This document shows positions 8,101 to 18,900 of a DNA stretch of 43,736 nucleotides, one piece after another. Numbering within the stretch: position 1 is the first letter of the stretch; each line of letters opens with the position of its first letter. The translations under genes and the position numbers were made by a program. The stretch comes from Arsenicicoccus bolidensis DSM 15745 (GTDB taxonomy: Bacteria; Actinomycetota; Actinomycetes; Actinomycetales; Dermatophilaceae). A model generated the notes under the pieces. That model was not told where the DNA came from and searched no databases. It was given only the letters and a program-made list of their open reading frames with translations. The stretch lies in contig NZ_AUFG01000031.1 in the NCBI RefSeq assembly GCF_000426385.1, forward strand, positions 1 to 43,736, in the 5' to 3' direction.

Positions 8101-9021
8101 ATGACGTCGCAGCCGTTCTCCAACGCCGCCGCTCGTGGTGCGGTCGACCTGTCCGGACTCAGCCAGCAGCCCGCCGGCGCCCCCGCCCAGGGTGGGGGCG
8201 CCCGCCAGGGCTCCCCGGTCGTGGTGGAGGCCACCGAGGCCACGATCCAGCAGATCATGCAGCAGTCGGTCAGCGTGCCGTCCGTGCTGCTCGTGTGGAG
8301 CGCCACCCGGGGCGGCCAGGAGGTCGTCGCCGACTTCGCCGCCGTCGCCGAGGCCAGCGGTGATCGGTTCGTGCTCGCGACGGTCGACGTCGACAGCAAC
8401 CCCGGCCTCGCGCAGGCGCTGCAGGTGCAGCAGATCCCCATGGCGGTCGGCCTGCTCCAGGGCCAGCCCGTGCCGCTGTTCGTCGGCAGCCAGCCCAAGG
8501 CCGTCATCCAGCAGTACGTCGACGAGCTGCTCAAGGTCGCCGTCGCCAACGGCATCACCGGCCGGGTCGACGTGGGGGAGCAGGCCGACCCCGACGCCGA
8601 GGTCCCGATGTCGCCGGAGCACGAGGAGGCCTTCACCGCCCTCGAGCGCGGTGACTTCGAGGGCGCCCGGGCGGCATACGACAAGGCCCTGGCCAAGGAC
8701 CCCCAGGACCGCGACGCCCAGGTGGGCAAGGCCCAGGTCGACCTGCTCGAGCGCACCACCGGTGTCGACCTGCAGGCCGCCCGCCAGGCCGCGGCCGACG
8801 ACCCGTCCGACGTGGGCGCGCAGCTGCTCGTGGCCGACCTCGACGTCATGGGCGGGCACGTGGAGGACGCCTTCCTGCGGCTCGTCGACCTGGTGCGCAC
8901 GCTGGCCGGCGACGACCGCGAGACGGTCCGCCTGCACCTGATCACCCTCTTCGACGTCGTGGGCAACGACGACCCGCGCGTCAAGAAGGGCCGCACGTCC
9001 CTCATGTCCGCCCTCTTCTGA
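8101..9021 (+). CDS. YbbN/CnoX-like thioredoxin-fold protein with TPR tail
   Basis: 306 residues. The thioredoxin domain lies at about residues 45-155 and the helical repeat region at about 165-300 (EEAFTALERGDFEGARAAYDKAL is a TPR-like unit). The place where thioredoxin has WCGPC reads VWSATRGGQ, with no cysteine, so it cannot do thiol-disulfide exchange. This fits the YbbN co-chaperone family, in which the domain serves as a chaperone module. The N-terminal 35 residues are Gly/Gln/Ala-rich. The ATG at 8101 follows CACAAT by 6 nt. A stem-loop element begins one base after its stop. Confidence 0.85.
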   Translation: MTSQPFSNAAARGAVDLSGLSQQPAGAPAQGGGARQGSPVVVEATEATIQQIMQQSVSVPSVLLVWSATRGGQEVVADFAAVAEASGDRFVLATVDVDSNPGLAQALQVQQIPMAVGLLQGQPVPLFVGSQPKAVIQQYVDELLKVAVANGITGRVDVGEQADPDAEVPMSPEHEEAFTALERGDFEGARAAYDKALAKDPQDRDAQVGKAQVDLLERTTGVDLQAARQAAADDPSDVGAQLLVADLDVMGGHVEDAFLRLVDLVRTLAGDDRETVRLHLITLFDVVGNDDPRVKKGRTSLMSALF

Positions 9022-9022
9022 C

Positions 9023-9085
9023 CTACCTCAGGTAGGCACGTCCGCCGGGGTTGGCACCCCAGGTCGATGTGACTACCTCAGGTAG
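9023..9085. repeat. Stem-loop intergenic element, copy A
   Basis: The 13-bp near-palindrome CTACCTCAGGTAG stands at both ends (9023-9035 and 9073-9085). Between them GGCACGTCCGCCGGGG faces CCCCAGGTCGATGTGAC as an imperfect inverted repeat around a TTGGCA loop. A second, related copy is at 31770-31832. In both places the element begins one base after a TGA stop. It may act as a 3'-end or terminator structure for the YbbN-like gene. Confidence 0.8.
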
Positions 9086-9123
9086 ATCCGCCCACGACGT
9101 CCCCGACACACCCAGGAGCGCCG

Positions 9124-9537
9124 ATGCCCGACCTGCAGCCGGTCTACGACGAGCTCGTCCGTCGACTGTCGGTGCACGGGGACGTGTTCCGCACGACCGA
9201 CAACGTCACGGAGGCCAACTGCGACGGCGGTCGCAAGGAGGCGCAGGCGCCCGACCCCGGCAGCTACCTGCTGCTCGGCGCGCCGTTTCGCAACTACTCC
9301 GACGGGATCTCCTTCGCCGGGGTCCGGCTCGGCAAGCGCTATGTCAGCTATCACCTGATGTGCGCCTACCTGCGGCCCGAGACGGTCGCCGACATGTCGC
9401 CGGAGCTGCGCAAGAGGATGCAGGGCAAGTCCTGCTTCACCTTCACCAAGGTCGACGAGGCGTTGTTCGACGAGCTCGACGAGATCACCCGCCGGGGTCG
9501 GGACCACTTCGCCGCCGAGGGCCTGACCCTCCGCTGA
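9124..9537 (+). CDS. Conserved small hypothetical protein
   Basis: 137 residues, cytosolic and without membrane segments. The pattern SYLLLGAPFRNYSDGISFAGVRLGKRYVSYHLMCAYL followed by KRMQGKSCFTFTKVDEALFDELDEIT resembles a small uncharacterised family distantly like DUF1801/YdhG proteins. I cannot assign a function. The stop overlaps the ATG of the ArsR-type regulator (TGATG), so the two are translated together and may act together. Confidence 0.75.
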   Translation: MPDLQPVYDELVRRLSVHGDVFRTTDNVTEANCDGGRKEAQAPDPGSYLLLGAPFRNYSDGISFAGVRLGKRYVSYHLMCAYLRPETVADMSPELRKRMQGKSCFTFTKVDEALFDELDEITRRGRDHFAAEGLTLR

Positions 9538-10079
9538 TGGGGCAGGACGCGACCGACGAGGAGCGCCGGCGCCTGCGGGCGGTGGCCCATCCGCTGCGCC
9601 TGCGGATGCTGTCGCTCCTGACCGGGGCCGAGCTCAGCGCCACCGAGGTGTCGCGCGAGCTCGACATCACCCAGGCCAACGCGAGCTATCACCTGCGGGC
9701 GCTCCTGGGGGCGGGGCTGATCGAGGTGGCGTCCGAGGAGCGGGTCCGCGGCGGTATGACGGTCCGCTACCGCCACCCCTGGGACCGTGAGGGGCGGACG
9801 GGCCCGGACGAGGACGGGTCCTTCCTCGCGGCGGTGGTGCAGGAGCTGGGCCGCCGCAGCCTGATGCGCGACGCGTCGGCCCCCGGCCACGTCACGGACG
9901 CCGAGGTCTGGCTGCCGCAGCAGGCGTGGGACGAGGTGCTCGAGGGGATGCGCGAGCTGTCGCGCACGGTGCACGCCCGGGCCGTGCCGCCCCGGACGGA
10001 GGGCGCGGTGTCCGTCGACGTCACGCTGGTGGCGTTCCGGATGGAGCAGGATCGCAGCGCAGGTCCCGGACGTCCTTGA
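9537..10079 (+). CDS. ArsR-family (HTH_20) transcriptional regulator
   Basis: 180 residues with an N-terminal winged helix: RRRLRAVAHPLRLRMLSLL, then the recognition region SATEVSRELDITQANASYHLRALLGAGLIEVA, and a wing (ERVRGGMTVRYRH). There is no cysteine metal site next to the recognition helix, so it is not a classical metal sensor. The C-terminal half (about 85-170) is a separate domain, as in HTH_20 regulators often found beside MFS exporters. Its 3' end overlaps the convergent MFS gene by 59 bp. Confidence 0.82.
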   Translation: MGQDATDEERRRLRAVAHPLRLRMLSLLTGAELSATEVSRELDITQANASYHLRALLGAGLIEVASEERVRGGMTVRYRHPWDREGRTGPDEDGSFLAAVVQELGRRSLMRDASAPGHVTDAEVWLPQQAWDEVLEGMRELSRTVHARAVPPRTEGAVSVDVTLVAFRMEQDRSAGPGRP

Positions 10080-11259
10080 CCAGGAGCGTGGCGAGGCCGA
10101 TCGCGGCGTAGGCGGCAGCCGACCACAGCAGCACCGCGTGCGGGTCGTGCCGGGTGCCGCGCCAGCCGAAGGTCAGCTGCCCGATGGGCATGGCGACGAA
10201 TCCGCCCAGCATGTCGTAGGCAGAGACCCTGGAGAGCAGGTGCTCGGGGATCTGGTCGGTCAGGGCGAGGTTCCACCCCACACCGAAGGTCTCGATGCCG
10301 ATGCCGATGCCGCCGAGCACGGCCGCCGCCAGCAGGGGCCACACCTCCGCCTGGAGCCCGAGCATCGTGAGCGGGAGGGCGAAGGCCGTGATGCCCGCCA
10401 TGCCCACGAGCAGCGGACGGCGCAGGGGGACCCGTAGCCACAGGACGGTGATCAGGACCGTGCCGACGGCTTCCGCGCTCACGACCAGGCCCCAGCCGTG
10501 GGCGCCGAGGTGGGGGTCGGAGCTGGCGACGACGGGACCGAGCACGCTCCAGGCGCCCGTGTGGATGGCGTTGAGCACGCCGAAGACGACCACGACCACC
10601 CACAGCCAGCGGCGGGACCGCACGGCGCCCCACCCCTCCTTGAGCTCCTGCAGCATGGTCGTGGGTTCGCCGGTCGGTGGGCGGTGGGGGAGGCGCAGCC
10701 TGGCCAGGCAGGCGAGGGCCACGAGATAGGTGGCCGCGTCGATCGCCAGGGCCCAGCCCGCGCCGGCGGTGACGACGAGCAACGCCCCCAGCGTCGGACC
10801 GAGGACGAACAGCCCGTTACGGCTGAAGGCGACGAGCGAGTTGGCTTGCTGCAGAGCCGATCTCGGCACCACCTGCGGGATGATGCCCTGCATCGCGGGC
10901 ATGGTGAACGCCGAGACGGCGCCGTTGAGCGACTCGAGCACCAGGATGTGCCAGACCTCGGCCTGTCCGGTGATCAGCAGGTATGCCGCAGCGCCCTGCG
11001 TGGCGGCGGTCAGGGCGTGGGAGACCTGCAGCACGAGTCGGCGGGAGAACCGGTCCCCGACCGCTCCGCCGAGCAGCAGGCACGGGCACAGCGCGACGGT
11101 CCGCGCCGCGAGGACCTGCGCCAGCGCCGTCGCGTCGCCGATCTCCAGCACCGCGAACGCCAGGGCCACACCCACCATGCTGGTCCCGAGCCACGAGACG
11201 GATCGGGCCGTGAAGTACCACGCGAAGGACGGCAGGCGCAGGACGTCGACGGCGGGCAT
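10021..11259 (-). CDS. MFS exporter, DHA3/MFS_3 type
   Basis: 412-residue transporter with about 10-12 hydrophobic helices. The cytoplasmic loop GGAVGDRFSRRLVLQ after helix 2 is the MFS signature. The general look (short N-terminus, PAMQGIIPQVVPRSALQQANSL) is that of macrolide-efflux-like MFS_3 proteins, so export of a drug or metabolite is likely but the substrate is unknown. The ATG at 11259 is preceded by TAGGTT (11266-11271, complement) at 6 nt, predicting leaderless translation. It converges on and overlaps the ArsR-type gene, which may control it. Confidence 0.87.
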   Translation of the reverse strand: MPAVDVLRLPSFAWYFTARSVSWLGTSMVGVALAFAVLEIGDATALAQVLAARTVALCPCLLLGGAVGDRFSRRLVLQVSHALTAATQGAAAYLLITGQAEVWHILVLESLNGAVSAFTMPAMQGIIPQVVPRSALQQANSLVAFSRNGLFVLGPTLGALLVVTAGAGWALAIDAATYLVALACLARLRLPHRPPTGEPTTMLQELKEGWGAVRSRRWLWVVVVVFGVLNAIHTGAWSVLGPVVASSDPHLGAHGWGLVVSAEAVGTVLITVLWLRVPLRRPLLVGMAGITAFALPLTMLGLQAEVWPLLAAAVLGGIGIGIETFGVGWNLALTDQIPEHLLSRVSAYDMLGGFVAMPIGQLTFGWRGTRHDPHAVLLWSAAAYAAIGLATLLVKDVRDLRCDPAPSGTPPA

Positions 11260-11310
11260 GCGCCCAACCTAGGGGCGCGCCCGGCATACCGTCAAGCAGT
11301 TGTTTGGGGG

Positions 11311-11748
11311 TCAGCGGGTGGCGTGCCCGCCATCCCACTCCATCATGGTCTTGCCGCTCGAGTCCCGGGCGCCCAGCGAGCGATAGGTCGCCAGGGCAGC
11401 CTCGTTGTCGGTGTCCGTGACCGTCCACAGAGCGCTGCAGCCACGCTCGGTCGCGATCGCCTGCAGCTCGCGGAGCAGGGCGGAGGCGATGCCGCGGCGC
11501 TGCTGCGCGGGGTCCACGGCCAGCTCGTAGACGAACATCTCGGTGCCCTTGTCGGGGTGGCCCATCTCGACCCCGCTGACGAACCCGACCGGCCGATAGC
11601 CCTCGATCGCCAGCACGAGGTGGTGCCCGGGCATCTCGAGGAACCGTCGCGCGCCCTCCTCGGTGGGCGGGGTGCCGAACAGGTCGCCGGCGGCCAGCAC
11701 CAGCAGCGCGTCGCGGTGGCCGAGACGCGTCAGTCGCAGCGAGCTCAT
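11311..11748 (-). CDS. GNAT acetyltransferase, AAC(3)-I-like
   Basis: 145 residues. The acetyl-CoA binding motif AVDPAQQRRGIASALLREL (R/QxxGxA type) is at about 80-98, preceded by HPDKGTEMFVYEL and followed by TDTDNEAALATYRSLGA. This layout matches the AAC(3)-I-like subgroup of GNAT proteins. That similarity does not show aminoglycoside resistance, since many housekeeping homologues exist. The ATG at 11748 overlaps the stop of the phosphatase gene (ATGA), so it is the second gene of a two-gene operon. Confidence 0.85.
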   Translation of the reverse strand: MSSLRLTRLGHRDALLVLAAGDLFGTPPTEEGARRFLEMPGHHLVLAIEGYRPVGFVSGVEMGHPDKGTEMFVYELAVDPAQQRRGIASALLRELQAIATERGCSALWTVTDTDNEAALATYRSLGARDSSGKTMMEWDGGHATR

Positions 11749-12545
11749 CGGGCGGCGGCCTCGCGCTCGTCGCGGGGCAGGCAGGTGATCATCGCCTCGG
11801 CCACCTGGTCGACCGCAGTGGGGGAGCCGGCGACGTGCCAGGTGTGTCCCCCGACCGGCACCAGCCGCGTCACGCCGCCGGCGGCCTCCACGAGCGCCTG
11901 TCCGGGATACCAGTCCCAGGGGTGGCAGTCCGCTTGGTACCACACGCCCACGCGGCTGTCGGCGGTCCAGGCGAGGTCGACCGACGCCGAGCCGAGCATG
12001 CGGACCGTCGCGCACAGCCGGGTCGCCTCGGCCCACGGCGCGATCATCTCGGGCCGGCCGAACCTCGTCGGGTGCAGGTAGGTCGCCGCGCTGACCAGGT
12101 CGAGCGACAGGTCGCGGACCGGGCCGACGGGCACGCCGTTGCACGTCGTCGGGTGGTCGCGACCCCCCAGCCAGAGCTGGTCGCTCTCGGGGTGGTAGAC
12201 GGCGCCGAGGATCGGTCCCTCGGCGTCGACGAGGGCGAGCGCGGAGCACCAGTGCGTCATGCCGTGCAGGAAGTTGTAGGTCCCGTCGACCGGGTCGATG
12301 AACCACGTGCGGCCGCTCGTGGCCGGGGCGCTCGTCCCCTCCTCGCCGACGAGGCCGTCGTCGGGTCGCTCGGCCCGCAGCCGCGAGCCCACGAGCTCCT
12401 CCGCCGCGTGGTCGGCGGCGGTGACCACGTCCGACACCGAGGTCTTGCGGGTCCCCTCGAGGCCCGCGCCGCGCATCTCGAGCGCCAGCGTGCCGGCGGA
12501 GCGGACCAGGTCGGCGGCGAGGGCGAGGTCGTCGGCAGAGGTCAT
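11745..12545 (-). CDS. Inositol monophosphatase-family phosphatase
   Basis: 266-residue Mg-dependent phosphatase of the IMPase/HisN superfamily. Motifs in order are LVGEEG (metal Glu), WFIDPVDGTYNFLHG (Asp-Pro-Val-Asp-Gly-Thr metal site) and CHPWDWYPGQALVEAAGG (Trp-Asp motif). Substrate could be inositol phosphate, histidinol phosphate or another sugar phosphate. I prefer the ATG at 12545 to one 16 codons upstream, because TAGGCT (12553-12558, complement) lies 7 nt before it and the family N-terminus starts there. Confidence 0.88.
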   Translation of the reverse strand: MTSADDLALAADLVRSAGTLALEMRGAGLEGTRKTSVSDVVTAADHAAEELVGSRLRAERPDDGLVGEEGTSAPATSGRTWFIDPVDGTYNFLHGMTHWCSALALVDAEGPILGAVYHPESDQLWLGGRDHPTTCNGVPVGPVRDLSLDLVSAATYLHPTRFGRPEMIAPWAEATRLCATVRMLGSASVDLAWTADSRVGVWYQADCHPWDWYPGQALVEAAGGVTRLVPVGGHTWHVAGSPTAVDQVAEAMITCLPRDEREAAAR

Positions 12546-12613
12546 GGGGGTCAGCCTAGTGGTGCCGCGGGGGGTGCACCCGCCCGCGCTCACGACCTCG
12601 CGCGCACCCCGCG

Positions 12614-12672
12614 GTATGACGAGAGCCCGGCCGCATCGCGGGGATCCGCGACGCGGCCGGGCTCCGGCATAC
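12614..12672 (-). terminator. Terminator of pgm framed by GTATGAC and GGCATAC
   Basis: A perfect 12-bp stem (GAGCCCGGCCGC at 12623-12634 with its complement at 12653-12664) continues into an inner CGCGG/CCGCG stem. Just outside the stem, GTATGAC (12614-12620) and GGCATAC (12666-12672) face each other, so the heptamer is placed symmetrically around the terminator. It lies 34 bp beyond the pgm stop. Confidence 0.8.
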
Positions 12673-12697
12673 GGTCAGGACCGCCGTCGGGCGTCGG

Positions 12698-14362
<1,665 letters not shown>

Positions 14363-14414
14363 GGTTCCTATCCTGGCAGGGATGCCGCACCCGGGCATCC
14401 GGGCGCGGTGAGAG

Positions 14415-14467
14415 CCGTATGCCGCCCACCGCCGTCACGCGGGGTGACGGCGGCGGACGGCATACGG
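14415..14467 (-). terminator. Hairpin with GTATGCCG at its base
   Basis: CCGTATGCCG (14415-14424) pairs perfectly with CGGCATACGG (14458-14467), and inside it CCGCCGTCAC pairs with GTGACGGCGG around a GCGG loop. It lies 38 bp beyond the end of the lipase pseudogene and upstream of pgm. Here the over-represented heptamer forms the terminator stem itself. Confidence 0.8.
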
Positions 14468-14505
14468 TCAGGTGCTGGTCAGGTGTTGGTCAGGTGCTGC
14501 GCCCG

Positions 14506-15747
14506 TCACAGGACCGCGCAGGTGCTGACCTGCGGCAGGCCCCCGAACCTCGCCTCGAAGAACGGGAGGGCGAGCGCCGAGGTGCTGAGGATGCCCCCCA
14601 CGTGGGCCGGGGCGAGCAGCGGGCGGAAGGACACGTTGGCGCCCTTGGCGCACCAGTCCTTGGCCAGCTGCTTGCCGACGGGGTAGGGGATGACGTCGTC
14701 GGACACGGAGTGCGTGATCATCACCGGGGCGTTGGGCTTGCGGTTGCCGATCCGGTTGTCCGCCAGGATGCTTCGCAGCGGCTCCTCACCGAAGGAGGAC
14801 GTGAACGGCAGCCCGTCCTTGGTGAGCGTCGCGCTCTTGACGAACGCCAGGTCGAACAGGCCTGTCACGCAGTTCTGCTCGACCTTGGGCAGGAGGGCGA
14901 CGCCCTTGTCGTTGAGGATCGACGCCGGGTCGACGTGGTAGGCCGCGAAGAGTCCGGCCGTCGCGTAGAGCTCGAACGCGGAGTAGAGCGTCCCGTCGAT
15001 CTTGGCGGGGACCGCGCTGGACAGGTCGGCGGGGGGTGCTCCGGCGACGGTGCCCTTGACCTTGAGCTCCGGGCGCCACCGCCCTGCGAGTAGCCGGACA
15101 GGCCGATCGGCGTGGAGGTGTCCGTGCCGGGGAAGCCTGCCCGCTGCGCGGCGCGTGCAATGTCGAGCACCGCGTGGCCCTGGGCCTCGCGCACCATGTA
15201 GGTGTGCGTGCCCGGTCCCGAGCCCCTGGTAGTCGGTCAGGGCGACCGTGTAGCCGCGGAAGAGCAGGTCCTTGAAGAACAGCGTCTCGTACTCCGACAT
15301 CGCCTTGAGCTGGCGGGACGGGGCGCACGAGTCGCCCATGCCCTGGGTGCCGGCGGCAAAGCTGATGATCGGGTGCTAGCCCGGGCCGATCCAGGGCGTC
15401 TTGGGCGAGACCATGACGCCGGTGACGGCGATCGAGTTGCCCTCGCGGTCCTTGGAGGAGTACATGACGCGGCGGGCGTCGAAGGTGAGGGAGGAGGAGT
15501 CCAGGGGGTCGAGGACGTTGTCGGCCTTCTGCGTGCGGATGATGGTGCCGGGCGTGCTGGGGATCTGGGCGGGCGGCTCGTAGAACGCGGGGCGAGCGGG
15601 CTCGGGGGAGTCGCTCAGGGTGCTGGCGCCGGCGGTGCCGGGGATCGCGTGCTCGTCCGCCGAGGCGATCGCCGGGGCGATGGCGACGAGGGTGGCGGCG
15701 AGGACGGCGGTCGCGGCGGTGCGACGGCGGGGCAGGGCAGAGGACAA
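14506..15747 (-). pseudogene. Secreted triacylglycerol lipase (LIP family), degraded
   Basis: The N-terminal part (15747-15376) has a clear signal peptide (RRR, hydrophobic stretch, AIASA cleavage site) and the start of a secretory lipase (PF03583-like), then stops at an in-frame TAG at 15376-15378. The same frame continues after the TAG with GTQGMGDSCAPSRQL. Near 15205 about 2 nt seem to be missing from a GGGACC-GGGC stretch and the frame changes. The nucleophile motif GLSGYSQGGGA is then read in another frame. Near 15075 a further small deletion restores the first frame, which runs through ELKVKGTVAGAPPADL to the C-terminal His region PAHVGG. Three lesions in one gene argue for a real pseudogene, unless the assembly is poor here. 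Confidence 0.85.
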
Positions 15748-15784
15748 CGGTGTCTCCTGTCGGGAGGGGTGAGGTGTCGTGAGG

Positions 15785-15798
15785 CTACCCGCCGGTAG
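15785..15798 (-). promoter_or_regulatory. 14-bp palindrome upstream of the lipase
   Basis: CTACCCGCCGGTAG has perfect CTACC/GGTAG arms around 4 bp and lies about 38 bp upstream of the lipase ATG. A TATA-containing stretch (about 15808-15815, complement) that could be the -10 region is adjacent. A similar palindrome (TTACCAGCGGGTAA) is upstream of etfB, so both may be operators of one regulator. Confidence 0.5.
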
Positions 15799-15884
15799 GC
15801 CTCTTTGCCTATACCTTGCTACTCACCAGTTCGCATGACCATGCGGCGAGTGCCCTGCCGCCCTTCTCGACCCTGAGCACGCGA

Positions 15885-15915
15885 GAGGGGCCCCGCCGTG
15901 CTGGTGGGGCCCCTC
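15885..15915 (-). terminator. Terminator of the mak-glgB unit
   Basis: GAGGGGCCCC (15885-15894) and GGGGCCCCTC (15906-15915) form a perfect 10-bp stem with an 11-nt loop. It lies 27 bp beyond the stop of the mak-glgB frame. A GTATGCCG motif follows immediately at 15921. The remaining intergenic stretch 15799-15884 shows no gene. Confidence 0.85.
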
Positions 15916-15941
15916 CGGTCGTATGCCGTGCCGGCGCCGGC

Positions 15942-18900
15942 TCAGACCTGCGTCTCGCCCGGGGTGGCGTCCAGCTCGGGCCGCGAGGCCGCGTCGGCAC
16001 CGATCTCGGTCGACGTCGACGTCGAGGCCGAGGCTGACGTCGAGGTCAGCTCGGGGCGCTCCTGCCGCCGCACCGCCGTGGGCTCTGCCGGGACGGGGGT
16101 CTCCGCGCTGAACCACACCGTCGCGAGCGGCGGCACCGTGATCTCGGCGGAGTAGGGGAGCCCGTGCCAGGGGATCTCCTCGGCGACGACCTGGCCGAGG
16201 TTGCCGACCCCGGAGCCGGCCCACTCGGTCGCGTCGGTGTTGAGCACCTCGCGCCAGACGCCCGGGTGGGGCAGGCCGATGCGGTACTGGTGGTGCGGGC
16301 CGCCCGAGAAGTTGGACACGCAGGCCACCGCGGGACGGCCCTCGCCCTCGTCCTTGCCGTAGCGCAGGAACGAGAACACGTTGCCCTGAGCGTCGCTGGC
16401 GTCGATCCAGCGGAAACCCTCACCGGACGTGTCGAGCTGCCACAGGGCGGGCGACTCGCGGTAGGTGCCGTTCATCGACTTGACCATCTGGTGGACCGAG
16501 AGGTGCCACGGCTGGTCCAAGAGCCACCAGTCCAGGCTCTGCGCGTCGGCCCACTCGGCCTCCTGCGCGAACTCCTGGCCCATGAACAGCAGCTTCTTGC
16601 CGGGGTGGGCCCACATGAAGCCGAGGTAGGCGCGCAGGTTGGCGAGCTGCTGCCAACGGTCGCCGGGCATCTTGCGGAGCAGGGAGCCCTTGCCGTAGAC
16701 GACCTCGTCGTGCGAGATCGGCAGCACGAAGTTCTCGCTGAACGCGTAGACCATGCCGAAGGTCATCTCGCCGTGGTGGTACTGCCGGTAGATGGCCTCG
16801 TGCTCGACGTAGTCGAGGGTGTCGTGCATCCAGCCCATGTTCCACTTGAAGCCGAAGCCCAGTCCGCCGATCTCGGTGGGTCGGGTGACGCCCGGCCAGG
16901 ACGTGGACTCCTCGGCGATGACCATGGCGCCGGGGTGGTGCTTGTAGACCGTCGCGTTGGTCTCCTGCAGGAGCTGCACGGCGTCGAGGTTCTCCCGGCC
17001 GCCGTACTGGTTGGGCAGCCACTCGCCCTCGTTGCGGGAGTAGTCGAGGTAGAGCATCGACGCCACCGCGTCGACCCGCAGGCCGTCGATGTGGAACTCC
17101 TCGAGCCAGTAGAGCGCGTTGGCGACGAGGAAGTTGCGCACCTGCGGACGACCGAAGTCGAACACGTGGGTGCCCCAGTCGGGCTGGTCGCCGCGGCGGG
17201 GGTCCGGGTGCTCGTAGAGCGCCTCGCCGTCGAACTTCGCCAGGGCGAAGGCGTCCTTCGGGAAGTGCGCCGGGACCCAGTCGAGGATGACGCCGACACC
17301 GGCCTGGTGCAGCGCGTCCACGAGGTGGCGGAACTCGTCGGGCGAGCCGAAGCGCGAGGTCGGGGCGTAGTAGCCGGTGACCTGGTAGCCCCAGGACGGG
17401 CCGTAGGGGTGCTCGGCGACGGGGAGGAACTCCACGTGGGTGAAGCCGAGGTCGTTGACGTAGGCGACGAGCTGGTCCGCGAGCTCGGTGTAGGACAGCC
17501 CCAGCCGCCACGAGCCCAGGTGGACCTCGTAGATGCTCATGGGCTGCTCGTGGCGCTGCGTGGCGTCGCGCTCGGTGATCCAGGCCTCGTCGGACCAGCG
17601 GTAGGTCGACTCGTCGACGACCGACGCGGTGGCCGGCGGGATCTCGGTGCGCCGCGCCATCGGGTCGGCCTTGGCGCGCCACTGGCCGTCCTTGCCGAGG
17701 ATCTCGTACTTGTAGCGGGTGCCGGGCTCCACGCCGGGGATGAACAGCTCCCACAGGCCCGAGCCACCGAGCGACCGCATCGGGTGGCCCTGGGAGTCCC
17801 ACGTGTTGAAGTCGCCGGCGACGCGGACGGTGCGGGCGTTGGGCGCCCAGACGGCGAAGCTGGTGCCCCGCGTCGTGCCGAGCGGGCCGTCGTAGGACCG
17901 GACGTGCGAGCCCAGGACGTCCCACAGCTGCTCGTGGCGTCCCTCGGAGATGAGGTGGATGTCGACCTCGCCGAGGGTCGGCCAGAAGCGGTAGGGGTCG
18001 TCGACCGTGTGCTTGAACCCGTCGCCGTAGTCCACCGCCACGCGGTAGTCGGGCACCTGGTCGGCCTCGATGGTGGCGGTCCAGACACCCTCGTGCTCGT
18101 GCTGGAAGGGGACGACCCGGCCGTCGAGGACGAGGCCGACCGTCGCGGCCCGCGGCTTGAAGGTGCGCACGGTGACGACGCCCTCGCCCTGGTGCGGCCC
18201 GAGGACCGAGTGCGGGTCGTGGTGGTGACCGTGGACGAGCCGGTTGATCTCGTCCGTGTGCACGGGGACCGGACGGGGCCCGGTCTGCGTCACGGACCGC
18301 GCGGGTGCGGCGGCCTGGGTGGACGTGCTGGTCTCGGTGGACGTGCCGGTCTCGGTGGACGCGCTGGCCTCGGTGGACATGGCTGCCGCGGCGCGGGAGC
18401 GAACCTCCTGGGCGGCGGAGCCCGCGGCGTTGCGCGCGGCCTCGCCGACCTGCGAGGCCACGGCTGCGCCGACGGCGCCCACGACGCCGGAGACCGCACC
18501 GAGCAGTCGCGAGCGGTCACCGCGGTCGCTGTCCTTCGTCGGCCTCTCGTGGCGCGTGCTGCCGGAGCCGGTCGCGCTGGCGCTGTCGGCCGAGGGAGCG
18601 ACCGTGCTGGGGGTGCTGGGCGCGCTGGCGCTGTCGGCCGACTCGTCGGTGCGGGGTGCGTCGTGGTCCTTCATCGTTGTTCCCTTCGCTGCAGCCACCA
18701 GGCGCTCGACGGCGCCGGTGGGGATGGGGAGCCACGAGGGACGGTTGCGTGCCTCGTAGACCACTTCGTACAGGGCCTTGTCGAGCTCCATGGCGCGCAG
18801 CACCTCGGGCTCGTGGCGGGGGTCGCGACCGGTGGCGTCGGCGTAGCCGTCGAGGAAGGCCTCGCGGGCGGCGTGCGCCCAGGCGGCGGCGGTCTCGGAC

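Noticed and set aside
11311-11748. Aminoglycoside resistance gene
   Set aside because: The protein has the general GNAT layout, but housekeeping relatives are common and nothing in the setting suggests a resistance cassette.
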